Shown one piece after another: positions 8,666 through 17,028 of a DNA stretch of 64,000 nt. Numbering within the stretch: position 1 is the stretch's first letter; every line of letters begins with the position of its first letter. Origin of the DNA: Micromonospora narathiwatensis (lineage in GTDB: Bacteria; Actinomycetota; Actinomycetes; Mycobacteriales; Micromonosporaceae); assembly GCF_900089605.1 (NCBI RefSeq), contig NZ_LT594324.1, forward strand, positions 3,906,001 to 3,970,000, written 5' to 3'. The notes beneath the pieces are model-generated. The model was not told where the DNA came from, made no database searches, and worked only from the letters and a program-made list of their open reading frames with translations. The position numbers and the translations under genes were made by a program.

Positions 8666-9847
8666 GTGCGCGACGACCGCCCGTACGACCTCGTCCTGTT
8701 CGGTGCCACCGGGTTCACCGGCGGCCTCACCGCCGAGTACCTGGCCCGGCACGCCCCGGCCGGGCTGCGCTGGGCCCTGGCCGGCCGGAATCCGGGCAGG
8801 CTGGCCGGCGTACGGGACCGGCTCGCCGGGATCGACCCGGGCCTGTCCGAGCTGCCACTGCTGACCGCCGACGTCACCGACCCGGCGTCGCTGCGGGCCG
8901 TCGCGGAGCGCGCCCGGGTGGTCGCCACCACCGTCGGTCCGTACATCCGGCACGGGGAGCCGGTGGTCGCGGCGTGTGCCGCCGCCGGCACCGACTACGT
9001 CGACATCACCGGCGAACCGGAGTTCGTCGACCTGATGTACGTGCGGCACCACGCCGAGGCGGTGCGTACCGGCGCGCGGCTGGTGCACGCCTGCGGCTTC
9101 GACTCGGTCCCGCACGACCTGGGCGTCTGGTTCACCGTCAAGGAGCTGCCCACCGACGGGCCGGTCACCGTGGACGGCCACGTCCGGGCCGGCGGCGGCT
9201 TCTCCGCCGGCACGTACCACTCGGCGCTGCTCGCGTTCTCCCGCAGCGGCCAGACGAGGCGGGCGGCGCAGGAGCGCCGGGCCGTCGAGCCCCGGCCGGC
9301 GGGCCGCCGGGTCCGCGCGGTGCCCGGGCGCGTGGGCCGGGCGAAGGAGACCGGCCGGTGGGCGGTGCCGCTGCCCACCATCGACCCGCAGATCGTCCGC
9401 CGCTCGGCGGCGGCCCGCCCGGAGTACGGCCCGGACTTCCGCTACCGCCACTTCGCCGCGGTGAAGCGGCTGCCGACGGTACTGGCCGCCGGGGTGGGCC
9501 TGGCCGGCCTGGTCGGGCTGGTGAGGCTGCCGCCGACCCGGCGCTGGCTGCTCGGCCGGCTCTCCTCCGGGCAGGGGCCGAGCGCCGAGCGGCGGGCGAG
9601 GTCGTGGTTCCGGGTCCGGTTCGTCGGCACGGGTGGCGGTCGGACCGTGGTCACCGAGGTCGCCGGCGGCGACCCCGGGTACGACGAGACCGCCAAGATG
9701 CTCGCCGAGTCCGCCCTCTGCCTGGCCTTCGACGACCTGCCGCCCACCGCCGGGCAGGTGACCACGGTGACCGCGATGGGCGACGCCCTGCTGGACCGCC
9801 TCACCCGCGCCGGCATCACCTTCCGCGTGGTGGAGCGTCGGGGTTGA
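8666..9847 (+). CDS. saccharopine dehydrogenase-like NAD(P)-binding protein
   Basis: A 393-residue protein that starts with a Rossmann fold (LVLFGATGFTGGLTAEYL) and continues with the saccharopine dehydrogenase NADP-binding family motifs (TTVGPYIRHGEPVV, DITGEPEFV, ACGFDSVPHDLG). Actinobacterial members include trans-acting enoyl reductases acting in lipid synthesis; others are uncharacterised. The GTG at 8666 lies 31 bp after the dehydrogenase, so co-transcription is likely. It is probably not a true saccharopine enzyme. Confidence 0.85.
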   Translation: MRDDRPYDLVLFGATGFTGGLTAEYLARHAPAGLRWALAGRNPGRLAGVRDRLAGIDPGLSELPLLTADVTDPASLRAVAERARVVATTVGPYIRHGEPVVAACAAAGTDYVDITGEPEFVDLMYVRHHAEAVRTGARLVHACGFDSVPHDLGVWFTVKELPTDGPVTVDGHVRAGGGFSAGTYHSALLAFSRSGQTRRAAQERRAVEPRPAGRRVRAVPGRVGRAKETGRWAVPLPTIDPQIVRRSAAARPEYGPDFRYRHFAAVKRLPTVLAAGVGLAGLVGLVRLPPTRRWLLGRLSSGQGPSAERRARSWFRVRFVGTGGGRTVVTEVAGGDPGYDETAKMLAESALCLAFDDLPPTAGQVTTVTAMGDALLDRLTRAGITFRVVERRG

Positions 9848-9882
9848 CCCTCGACCGGGTTGAGGCCACAGGATCACCGAAC

Positions 9883-10980
9883 GTGGAGAGCGAACTGCGC
9901 AGCATCGGCGAGCTGGCCCGGGCCAGCGGGCTGACCGTGAGCGCGCTGCGGTTCTACGACCGCTCCGGCGTGCTGGTCCCGGCGCTGGTCGACCCGGCCA
10001 CGGGTTACCGCTGGTACACCGACGACCAGGTCGCCCCGGCCCGGCTCGTGGCCGGGCTGCGTCGGGTCGGGATGCCGCTGGCCGGGATCGCCGAGGCGCT
10101 GGCGCACCGGCACGAGCCGGCGGTGGTCCACCGGCTGCTGGACGCGCACCAGCGCCGGCTGGAGGACGGCCTCGCCGACGCCCGCCGTGAACTCTCCCGG
10201 ATCCGTGCCCTGCTCGATCCCGAGGAGATCCCCATGACCACCCGCCTGGTGCTGGACCGCGCCGACCTGGCCGCCGCCGTGGACGCCGTCCGGTTCGCGG
10301 TCGGCGCCGACCCGGAACTGCCGGCGCTGTCCGCCGTGCTGCTGGAGGTGGAGTCGGACGGCGTACGGCTGGTCGCCACCGACCGGCACCGGCTGGCGGT
10401 GGCCCGGGCGGTCGGGAGGGTCGACGGCCCGGCGGTCCACGCGCTGCTGCCGGCGGACGCGGTGGACGAGCTGCGCGCCCTGCTCGACACCGGCGCGGGG
10501 ATCACCCCGGAGGCGCACCTGACCGTCGCGCCGGACCGGGTCGAGGTCTCGGTCGCCGGCCGCGCGACGGCCGCCGAGGCGCTGCGGTACGACTACCCGG
10601 ACTACCGTCGGCTGCTGCACGGCCAGGTCGGCGGCCTGCCCACGTACCGGATTCCGGTCGACGTGGCCGCGCTGCGCGCCGCGCTGACCGCCGACGACGC
10701 CCCGGTGCTGTTCCGCGAGTACGCCGGGGTGTCCGCCGAGGTGACCGTGCTCGGCCTGGACGACCGGGGCGGGCTGCGCGTCGTCGCGCCGGACGAGGCC
10801 ACGGCGGATACGACGGACGGGATGCGGGTCGGGGTGAACCGGGAGTATCTGCTCGACGCCCTGGACGCCGGGGACCGCGGGCAACTCGTACTGGAGCTGG
10901 ACGGGCCGATCACCCCGCTGGCCGTCCGCCGGCCGGACGACGAGGACGCCTTCTCCATCCTCATGCCGGTCCGGCTCTGA
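9883..10980 (+). CDS. MerR-type regulator fused to a DNA polymerase III beta-clamp-like domain
   Basis: A 365-residue two-part protein. Residues 5-75 are a MerR winged helix (SIGELARASGLTVSALRFYD, then GYRWYTDDQV) and residues 80-112 a helical dimerisation segment. From about residue 118 the sequence looks like two of the three beta-clamp folds of DnaN (TRLVLDRADLAAAVDAV, SAVLLEVESDGVRLVATDRHRLAV, then YPDYRRLL and the C-terminal ILMPVRL). Full DnaN has about 375 residues, so this clamp part is short. GTG 9883 is chosen because the HTH follows at once; a TTG at 9844 overlapping the previous stop is the alternative. Clamp-fused MerR proteins are known in actinomycetes, but I know of no defined role. 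Confidence 0.82.
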   Translation: MESELRSIGELARASGLTVSALRFYDRSGVLVPALVDPATGYRWYTDDQVAPARLVAGLRRVGMPLAGIAEALAHRHEPAVVHRLLDAHQRRLEDGLADARRELSRIRALLDPEEIPMTTRLVLDRADLAAAVDAVRFAVGADPELPALSAVLLEVESDGVRLVATDRHRLAVARAVGRVDGPAVHALLPADAVDELRALLDTGAGITPEAHLTVAPDRVEVSVAGRATAAEALRYDYPDYRRLLHGQVGGLPTYRIPVDVAALRAALTADDAPVLFREYAGVSAEVTVLGLDDRGGLRVVAPDEATADTTDGMRVGVNREYLLDALDAGDRGQLVLELDGPITPLAVRRPDDEDAFSILMPVRL

Positions 10981-11103
10981 CGGTGAGGATGCGGGAGCCG
11001 ATCGCCGGCCGGGCCGACACCGGGCGGAGCCGGGCCGACGGGCCAGCGACGGTAGCATCTGAGAGTCCTACCTGACTGCCTGGACGGAGGCGTACGGAGC
11101 AGC

Positions 11104-12390
11104 ATGCTCGACATGGAGTTGATCCGGAAGGATCGCGAGGCGGTGGCGACCGCGCTGGCGAAGCGTCTGGATCCCGCCGAGGTCAACCGGGCGCTGGACG
11201 AGATCCAGCGGCTCGACCAGGAACGTCGCGCGCTGATCAGCGAGATCGACGCCGAGCGGCAGCGCCGCAAGGCCGAGGCGCGGGCGTACGCGCAGGCCAA
11301 GCGATCCGGCACCGCGCCGGAGCCGGCCGCGCCGGAGGCCGAGCGCAAGCAGCTCGCCGAGCTGGAGTCCCAGCTGGACGAGGTGCAGTCCCGGCTGCGT
11401 ACCACGATGAGCGAGCTGCCCAACCTGCCCGCCGACGACGTCGTCGCCGGTGGCAAGGAGGCGAACCGGGTCGTCAGGACCTTCGGCGGGCCGCCGGCCA
11501 TCGAGAAGGTCCGGGATCACGTGGAGCTGAGCCGCGCCCTCGGCCTGGTCGACCACGAGCGCGGTGTGAAGCTGGGCGGCTCCGGCTTCTGGATGTACAC
11601 CGGCATGGGCGCCCGGTTGGAGTGGGCGCTGCTCAACTGGCTGATCGAGCAGGACATCCAGGCCGGGTACGAGTTCCTCCTCCCGCCGCACCTGCTGCTG
11701 GACAGCGCCGGCTTCGCCGCCGGCCAGTTCCCCAAGTTCTACGACGACGTCTACCACCTGGACCGGCAGTCCGCACCGCGCGGGCAGTTCCTGCTGCCCA
11801 CCGCGGAAACGGCAATCCTCGGGGCGTTCCAGGACGAGATCCTGGAGACCGCGAAGCTGCCGCTGAAGGCGTTCGCCTACACCCCGTGCTACCGGCGGGA
11901 GGCCGCCGGCTCGCACTCGGACGAGCGGGGCACCGTCCGGGGCCACCAGTTCAACAAGGTGGAGATCTTCCAGTTCACCCTGCCCGAGCAGGCGGACACC
12001 GCACTGACGGCGATGGTCGCCCACGTGGAGAGCCTGGTCGAGGGGCTGGGCCTGCACTACCAGACCAGCCTGCTCGCGGCCGGCGACGCCAGCGCCTCGA
12101 TGAAGAAGACCCTCGACATCGAGGTCTGGATGCCGAGCACCGGCAAGTACAAGGAGGTGTCGTCGGTCTCCTGGGCCGGCGACTACCAGGCCCGCCGGGC
12201 GGCCATCCGCTACCGGGAGCCAGGCGGCAAGCAGACCCGGTTCGTGCACACGCTGAACGGTTCGGCGCTGGCCACCAGCCGGCTCTTCCCGGCCATCCTG
12301 GAGCAGTTCCAGCAGGCCGACGGGTCGGTGCTGGTGCCGGAGGTGCTCCGCGACAAGCTCGGCACCGACCGGCTCACCCCGGTCCGCTGA
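11104..12390 (+). CDS. serS: seryl-tRNA synthetase
   Basis: A class II aminoacyl-tRNA synthetase of 428 residues. The N-terminal coiled-coil arm spans about residues 25-105. The catalytic core has motif 2 (CYRREAAGSHSDERGTVRGH, then QFNKVEIFQF) and motif 3 (LNGSALATSRLFPAILE), with the serine/ATP region VSSVSWAGDYQARRAAIRYR. It charges tRNA-Ser with serine. It differs from the usual actinobacterial SerRS (for example SWAGDYQARR where TSNCTTFQARR-type sequence is expected), so it may be a second copy. The ATG at 11104 follows GGAGGCGTACGGAGC, and a TAGCAT box near 11053 could be its -10. Confidence 0.9.
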   Translation: MLDMELIRKDREAVATALAKRLDPAEVNRALDEIQRLDQERRALISEIDAERQRRKAEARAYAQAKRSGTAPEPAAPEAERKQLAELESQLDEVQSRLRTTMSELPNLPADDVVAGGKEANRVVRTFGGPPAIEKVRDHVELSRALGLVDHERGVKLGGSGFWMYTGMGARLEWALLNWLIEQDIQAGYEFLLPPHLLLDSAGFAAGQFPKFYDDVYHLDRQSAPRGQFLLPTAETAILGAFQDEILETAKLPLKAFAYTPCYRREAAGSHSDERGTVRGHQFNKVEIFQFTLPEQADTALTAMVAHVESLVEGLGLHYQTSLLAAGDASASMKKTLDIEVWMPSTGKYKEVSSVSWAGDYQARRAAIRYREPGGKQTRFVHTLNGSALATSRLFPAILEQFQQADGSVLVPEVLRDKLGTDRLTPVR

Positions 12391-12402
12391 CCGCTGACGA
12401 GT

Positions 12403-12440
12403 GACGGCGGGGGCGGGGTCGCCGCCCCGCCCCCGCCGTC
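12403..12440. terminator. hairpin between convergent serS and NuoF-like genes
   Basis: Perfect 16-bp arms (GACGGCGGGGGCGGGG and its complement) flank a 6-base loop. It lies 12 bp after serS and just before the stop of the opposing gene, so it can serve both strands. There is no T-run, as is usual in these genomes. Confidence 0.8.
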
Positions 12441-12446
12441 GTCTGA

Positions 12447-13913
12447 CTACTCGGCCTTGACCAGCCGGAGCGCGAGTTCCGGGCAGACCTTGACCGCCTT
12501 GAGCGCACCCTCCCGCAGCCAGGTCGGCACCGGCGTGGCGGGGAACGCCGGGTAGCCGTTGCCGTCGAGCCGGATGAAGTCCGGCACCACGTGGGCGCAG
12601 AGCCCGTGCCCGTCGCACCGGGACCAGTCCAGGGTGAGCTTCCGCGGGTTGGCGTCGGGCGCCCCGGGCAGGCCCATCACGCCCTTCACCCGCTTGCCGC
12701 AGCCCTCACCGGTGGCGTGCAGCCGCAGGTCCTCCGCGAAGACCTCCATGGCGGAGAGGGCGAAGCGGGCCGTGCCGTCCGGGTGGCTGCACGCTCCGCG
12801 CCCCTTCACGTCGCCGGCCGCGGCCCGCACCACCTCGACCGGGGCGCTGCCGGCGACCGCGAGATCGACGGCGCGGGCCAGGTCGGGCAGGCCCATCTTG
12901 CACGGCCCGCACTGCCCCGCTGACTCGCCCGCGAGATAGCGGACGACCTGGGCGGCCTCGCCCAGCGGGCAGGTGTCCCGAGCCAGGGGCACGATGATGC
13001 CCGCGCCGAGAGTGCCGCCGACGGCGGCGAGACCCTTGCGGGAGACCTCGGCCCGGTCGGCCGCCTCGGACGTGATCCACTTGCCGTGGTAGCCGCCCAT
13101 CAGGATGCCCGGTCCGTCGGGCACCTCGCACAGGTCGAGGATGTCCCGCAGCGGGGTGCCGGCGGCGCACTCCACCACCGCCGGTCGCGCCGCCGCCCCG
13201 GTCACGGTGAGCAGCACCGTTCCCGGCTCGTCGTCGGTGCCGAGGGCGGCGTACTCGTACGGGCCGAGCCGGGCGGCGACGGCGAGCTGGGCGTACGTCT
13301 CGGCGTTGGAGAGCAGGGTGGGAAGCCCGTTCACCCCCGAGTCGCTGGAACGTTTCTTGGTGCCGGGCGGGATGTGCGGCAGGCCGTTGATGCCGTTGAC
13401 CAGGGCACCGCCCTCGCCGGAGATGAACCGGTGCGGCACGGTGACGATGCTCGTCGGCACCGGCATCCCGCGTTCCCGCAGCGCCTCGGTGAGCGACGGC
13501 CGGCCCACGTCGTCCTCGGCCACTCCGATCACGATCTCCTCGGCGTCCAGCGCGTACGCGGCCAGTGCCGCGCCGTCCAGGACGAGGTGCGGGGCCCGGG
13601 TGAGCAGGACCTTGTCCTTCCAGCTCGCCGGCTCCCCCTCGGTGGCGTTGACCACCACCACGGCGCCGAGGTCCTGCCGTTCGCAGGATTCGAGCACGGC
13701 ACGCAGCTTGCGGGCGAACGGGAAGCCGGCCCCGCCCTTGCCCTTGAGGTCGATCGCCTCGGCGAGCCGGAGCAGCGCGGCCGGCTCCATCGGCCCGATC
13801 GGCCCGTGCACGTCCTCGTGGGCCGCCAGGTCGAGCCGGCCGTACTCGGCGAAGCCGGCGGTGAGCCGGGGCTCGCCGACCCCGGCCACCGGGGGCACGG
13901 TCGTCCGGGTCAC
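12447..13913 (-). CDS. NuoF-like flavo/iron-sulfur protein with C-terminal ferredoxin domain
   Basis: A 488-residue relative of NADH dehydrogenase subunit F. The FMN/NAD site is recognisable (IDLKGKGGAGFPFARKL, NATEGEPASWKDKVLL), as is a SLBB-like region. The cluster region reads ESAGQCGPCKMG and later GRGACSHPDG; compared with ESCGxCxPCREG of NuoF, the first of the four cysteines is Ala. The C-terminus adds a ferredoxin domain with CDGHGLC and VKVCPE, the pattern of actinobacterial 3Fe-4S ferredoxins. The GTG start at 13913 overlaps the stop of the upstream membrane cytochrome, so electrons probably pass between the two products. It is not part of a complex I operon. Confidence 0.85.
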   Translation of the reverse strand: MTRTTVPPVAGVGEPRLTAGFAEYGRLDLAAHEDVHGPIGPMEPAALLRLAEAIDLKGKGGAGFPFARKLRAVLESCERQDLGAVVVVNATEGEPASWKDKVLLTRAPHLVLDGAALAAYALDAEEIVIGVAEDDVGRPSLTEALRERGMPVPTSIVTVPHRFISGEGGALVNGINGLPHIPPGTKKRSSDSGVNGLPTLLSNAETYAQLAVAARLGPYEYAALGTDDEPGTVLLTVTGAAARPAVVECAAGTPLRDILDLCEVPDGPGILMGGYHGKWITSEAADRAEVSRKGLAAVGGTLGAGIIVPLARDTCPLGEAAQVVRYLAGESAGQCGPCKMGLPDLARAVDLAVAGSAPVEVVRAAAGDVKGRGACSHPDGTARFALSAMEVFAEDLRLHATGEGCGKRVKGVMGLPGAPDANPRKLTLDWSRCDGHGLCAHVVPDFIRLDGNGYPAFPATPVPTWLREGALKAVKVCPELALRLVKAE

Positions 13914-15244
13914 TTCGCCTCACCCCGCAGACCGGCCCAGTACGCCCCGTCCACCGCCTCGGCGCTGGCCCGCCGCCGGCGGGCCGACCGGCTCTCCCCC
14001 GCCGCTCGCCGCGCCCGTCGGGAGGCGAGGTCGACCAGGGTCGGCGTGTCGTCCACGGGCAGTTCCTCGGGGGCGTACCGGGCGGGTGGGCGCCAGTAGT
14101 CCGGCTCTTCCGGCACCTGTTCCTCGGCGCTGTGCCGGCCGCCGCCGCTGCGCGGCACCGCCGAGACCGAGCTGCCCGAGACCGGGCCCGCCGAGCCCAC
14201 GACCACCCGCTCGGCGGGGACCTCCGTACGTCGCCGCCGGGCCTCGGCCGCCGCCCGGACCGGCTCGCGCAGCGACCCGGGTTCGGGCACCACCGGCACG
14301 GCGAACCGCTCGGGGTCGCGGCGGCGGGCGGTACCGGCCGGCGCGGCCCAGGTGGTCACGCCGCCCTCGCCCCAGCCGCTCTCCCGGCCCCGGCCGGCCC
14401 GGCTCTCCTGCCGGCCGGCGGCGCGGCCACGACCCAGCCCGGCGAGGAGGCCCGTACGTTCCTCCGCCGGGCGGCCGGCCATCGCCTGGTTCAGCGCGGC
14501 GGCCTGGTGCTGCTCGCGGCTGCGCCGCCCGAGGTGGACGGAGAGGCGGACCAGCAGCGCCACCACCACCAGCAGCACGCAGGCGAGATAGCTCAGCACC
14601 ACCCAGGACGCCGCCGGTCGGCCGGCGTTGAGCCCGTGGAGCAGGGCGAACGGCCAGGACACGTACGCCATGGAGTGCAGCGCCCGCCAGAGCCATTTGG
14701 GGCCGACGCCGGCGAACCGGACCCGGATCAGACCGGTCCAGAGCACGCTCGCCATGAGGAGGGCGGCGACGGTGCCCAGCCCGACGTAGAGGCCCCGGCC
14801 GCCGATGAACGGCACCACGGCGTCGGTCGGTGCGGCCCGGCCGATCGCGATCTTCGTGACGATGTGGACGGCCAGCCCGGCCGCGCCGAGGATTCCGGTG
14901 GCCCGGTGCGCGGACTGGAGCAGCACCCGGTGCCGGATGAGCAGCACCAGCCGGTCGGTGGCGAGCAGCCCGAGCATCACGGTGAGGCTGAGCGAGACCA
15001 GGGCGACGACCCCGGCGAAGAACTCGGTGAAGAAGAACCCGTACGTGTACATGACGCCACCCGCGCCGGCGAGTTCCAGGCCGGCCCACCCGAGGGCGAG
15101 CGCGGACGCGCCCAGCGCCACCATCGCGGGTCGCGACCTCGTCCGGGCACCACGGCTGCTGCTGGTGGTCCGGACCTTCGTGGCCTTCTGGTTCTGCTCT
15201 GCCCGGGCCATCTGCTCCTCGATCGTCTCGCGGCGGCGCCCCAC
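13910..15244 (-). CDS. ferric-reductase-like bis-haem membrane cytochrome
   Basis: A 444-residue membrane protein with about six helices between residues 40 and 235. Two His pairs with ferric reductase/NOX-like spacing, H113/H127 and H190/H203 (SAHRATG, VHIVTK, LHSMAY, LLHGLN), would hold two haems b across the membrane. Residues about 240-444 are a charged, low-complexity cytoplasmic tail without the FAD/NAD domain of true ferric reductases; the coupled NuoF-like protein could supply that part. GTG 15244 has GGAGAAGGGAGC upstream. An ATG at residue 12 is an alternative. Confidence 0.82.
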   Translation of the reverse strand: MGRRRETIEEQMARAEQNQKATKVRTTSSSRGARTRSRPAMVALGASALALGWAGLELAGAGGVMYTYGFFFTEFFAGVVALVSLSLTVMLGLLATDRLVLLIRHRVLLQSAHRATGILGAAGLAVHIVTKIAIGRAAPTDAVVPFIGGRGLYVGLGTVAALLMASVLWTGLIRVRFAGVGPKWLWRALHSMAYVSWPFALLHGLNAGRPAASWVVLSYLACVLLVVVALLVRLSVHLGRRSREQHQAAALNQAMAGRPAEERTGLLAGLGRGRAAGRQESRAGRGRESGWGEGGVTTWAAPAGTARRRDPERFAVPVVPEPGSLREPVRAAAEARRRRTEVPAERVVVGSAGPVSGSSVSAVPRSGGGRHSAEEQVPEEPDYWRPPARYAPEELPVDDTPTLVDLASRRARRAAGESRSARRRRASAEAVDGAYWAGLRGEAK

Positions 15245-15340
15245 CGGCCGACCCTGCTCCCTTCTCCAGTACGGACGGACGGCGCGGACGGATCAGTCCG
15301 GGCCGAACTTCGAGGCAGTGCAGCGACGCATTTCCATACA

Positions 15341-15370
15341 TTGACAGCCGTTGCAACGCGCTTGTAATCT
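15341..15370 (+). promoter_or_regulatory. promoter with embedded palindrome for the amylase gene
   Basis: A -35 box TTGACA (15341-15346) and -10 box TAATCT (15365-15370) are 18 bp apart. The perfect palindrome CGTTGCAACG (15349-15358) lies between them, where a LacI-type repressor such as MalR would block polymerase. Further CTTG/CAAG half-sites occur at 15360-15400. Streptomyces amylase genes are controlled by MalR at TTGCA-type sites; that this is the same system is inferred. Confidence 0.7.
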
Positions 15371-15470
15371 TGCCGAAAATTTCAAGCCGTTGCTGCAAGA
15401 AGCCGGCACCCGAAAGTCCCGCTCCCGCGCCGCAACACCGCCGTCCCCCATCCCCCGCAGGAGTCCCCCG

Positions 15471-16916
15471 ATGCAACGACGTCGACGCCGCTCAGCGGTC
15501 CTCGCCCTCGGCCTGGCCGCCAGCCTGCTCGTCCCGACCAGCGTGGCGCCATCCCCGGCCGCCGCGGCCACCCCCGGCAGCAAGAAGGTCATCGTCCAGC
15601 TCTTCGAGTGGAACTGGACCTCGGTGGCCAACGAGTGCACCACCGTGCTCGGCCCCAAGGGGTACGGCTACGTCCAGGTCTCCCCGCCCCAGGAGCACGT
15701 CACGGGCAACCCGTGGTGGCTGGCGTACCAGCCGGTCAGCTACAGGATCGAGTCGCGCAAGGGCACCCGGGCGCAGTTCCAGTCCATGGTGAACACCTGC
15801 CACACGGCCGGCGTGAAGGTGATCGTGGACGCCGTCGTCAACCACATGTCCGGCCAGGACAACGGCGGCACCGGCTGGGCCGGCACCACGTACGGCCACT
15901 ACAACTACCCCGGCAACTACGGCTCGCAGGACTTCCACTACTGCGGTCGCAACGGCAACAACGACATCGTCAACTACAACGACCGGTACGAGGTGCAGAA
16001 CTGCGAACTGGTCAACCTCGCCGACCTCAAGACCGAGTCGGACTACGTACGCACCAAGCTCGCCGGCTACCTGAACGACCTGCTCTCGCTCGGCGTGGAC
16101 GGGTTCCGGCTGGACGCCAGCAAGCACATGCCGGCCGCCGACATCGCCGCGATCAAGAGCAAGCTGTCCCGCTCGGCGTACATCGTGCAGGAGGTCATCT
16201 GGGGCGCCGGTGAGCCGATCCAGCCGACCGAGTACACCGGCAACGGTGACGTCCACGAGTTCCGGTACGGCAAGGACCTGGCCCGGATGTTCAACAGCGA
16301 GCGGCTGGCGTACCTGAAGAACTTCGGCGAGTCCTGGGGCTACCTGCCCGGCGGCCAGGCGGTGGTCTTCACCGACAACCACGACACCCAGCGCGACGGC
16401 GGCGTGCTGACCTACCGGGACCGTGGCGAGTACGCCCTGGCCAACGCCTTCATGCTGGCCTGGCCGTACGGCACCCCGGCGGTGATGTCCAGCTTCACGT
16501 ACAGCAACCGGGACCAGGGTCCGCCCTCCGACGCCGGCAACAGGACCCTCAACACCACCTGCTACTCCGGCTGGGAGTGCGAGCACCGCTGGCGGGTCAT
16601 CGCCAACATGGTCGCCTTCAACAACGCCACCCAGGGTGCCGCGGTCGCCAACTGGTACGACAACGGCTGGCAGCACATCGCGTTCAGCCGGGCCGGCAAG
16701 GGCTACCTGACCATCAACGACGAGGACTTCGCGATCACCGGCCGCTCGTACTACACCGGGCTGCCCGCCGGGCGGTACTGCGACGTCATCCACGGCGACT
16801 TCAGCAACGGCTCGTGCAGCGGCCCGGTGATCACCGTGGACGGCAGCGGCTGGTTCGCCGCCAACGTCAACGCCCACGACGCGGTCGCCATCCACGTCGG
16901 AGCGAAGCTGCCCTGA
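15471..16916 (+). CDS. secreted alpha-amylase (GH13)
   Basis: A 481-residue extracellular alpha-amylase that cuts internal alpha-1,4 bonds of starch. A signal peptide covers residues 1-33. The GH13 regions are clear: VIVDAVVNHM, GVDGFRLDASKH with nucleophile D215, VQEVIW with acid/base E241, and FTDNHDTQR with D305. Cys pairs and the compact C-terminal beta domain match the Streptomyces/animal-like subfamily (GH13_32); no starch-binding module follows. The ATG at 15471 has GCAGGAG 7 bases upstream. A GC hairpin terminator follows the stop. Confidence 0.95.
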   Translation: MQRRRRRSAVLALGLAASLLVPTSVAPSPAAAATPGSKKVIVQLFEWNWTSVANECTTVLGPKGYGYVQVSPPQEHVTGNPWWLAYQPVSYRIESRKGTRAQFQSMVNTCHTAGVKVIVDAVVNHMSGQDNGGTGWAGTTYGHYNYPGNYGSQDFHYCGRNGNNDIVNYNDRYEVQNCELVNLADLKTESDYVRTKLAGYLNDLLSLGVDGFRLDASKHMPAADIAAIKSKLSRSAYIVQEVIWGAGEPIQPTEYTGNGDVHEFRYGKDLARMFNSERLAYLKNFGESWGYLPGGQAVVFTDNHDTQRDGGVLTYRDRGEYALANAFMLAWPYGTPAVMSSFTYSNRDQGPPSDAGNRTLNTTCYSGWECEHRWRVIANMVAFNNATQGAAVANWYDNGWQHIAFSRAGKGYLTINDEDFAITGRSYYTGLPAGRYCDVIHGDFSNGSCSGPVITVDGSGWFAANVNAHDAVAIHVGAKLP

Positions 16917-16931
16917 CACCACCGACCCGGC

Positions 16932-16967
16932 GACCCGCCGGCCGGGGACGAATCCGGCCGGCGGGTC
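16932..16967 (+). terminator. hairpin terminator after the amylase gene
   Basis: Perfect 12-bp arms, GACCCGCCGGCC and GGCCGGCGGGTC, around a 12-base loop, 15 bp after the amylase stop. Confidence 0.8.
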
Positions 16968-17028
16968 ACCGCACCGGCGCACGCTCATTCGCGGGGCCGT
17001 CCGCCTGCCATCGATTAAAGTCTCGTTT

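Noticed and set aside
6871..8991. Upstream extension of the LuxR regulator frame over 7-9 kb
   Set aside because: It is antisense to the ADH and saccharopine-type genes and has no motif; the good ribosome site is at 6870.
12447..13913. NADH dehydrogenase I subunit F (nuoF)
   Set aside because: No other nuo genes nearby, one cluster Cys is Ala and a ferredoxin domain is fused; it is a NuoF-like protein with another partner.
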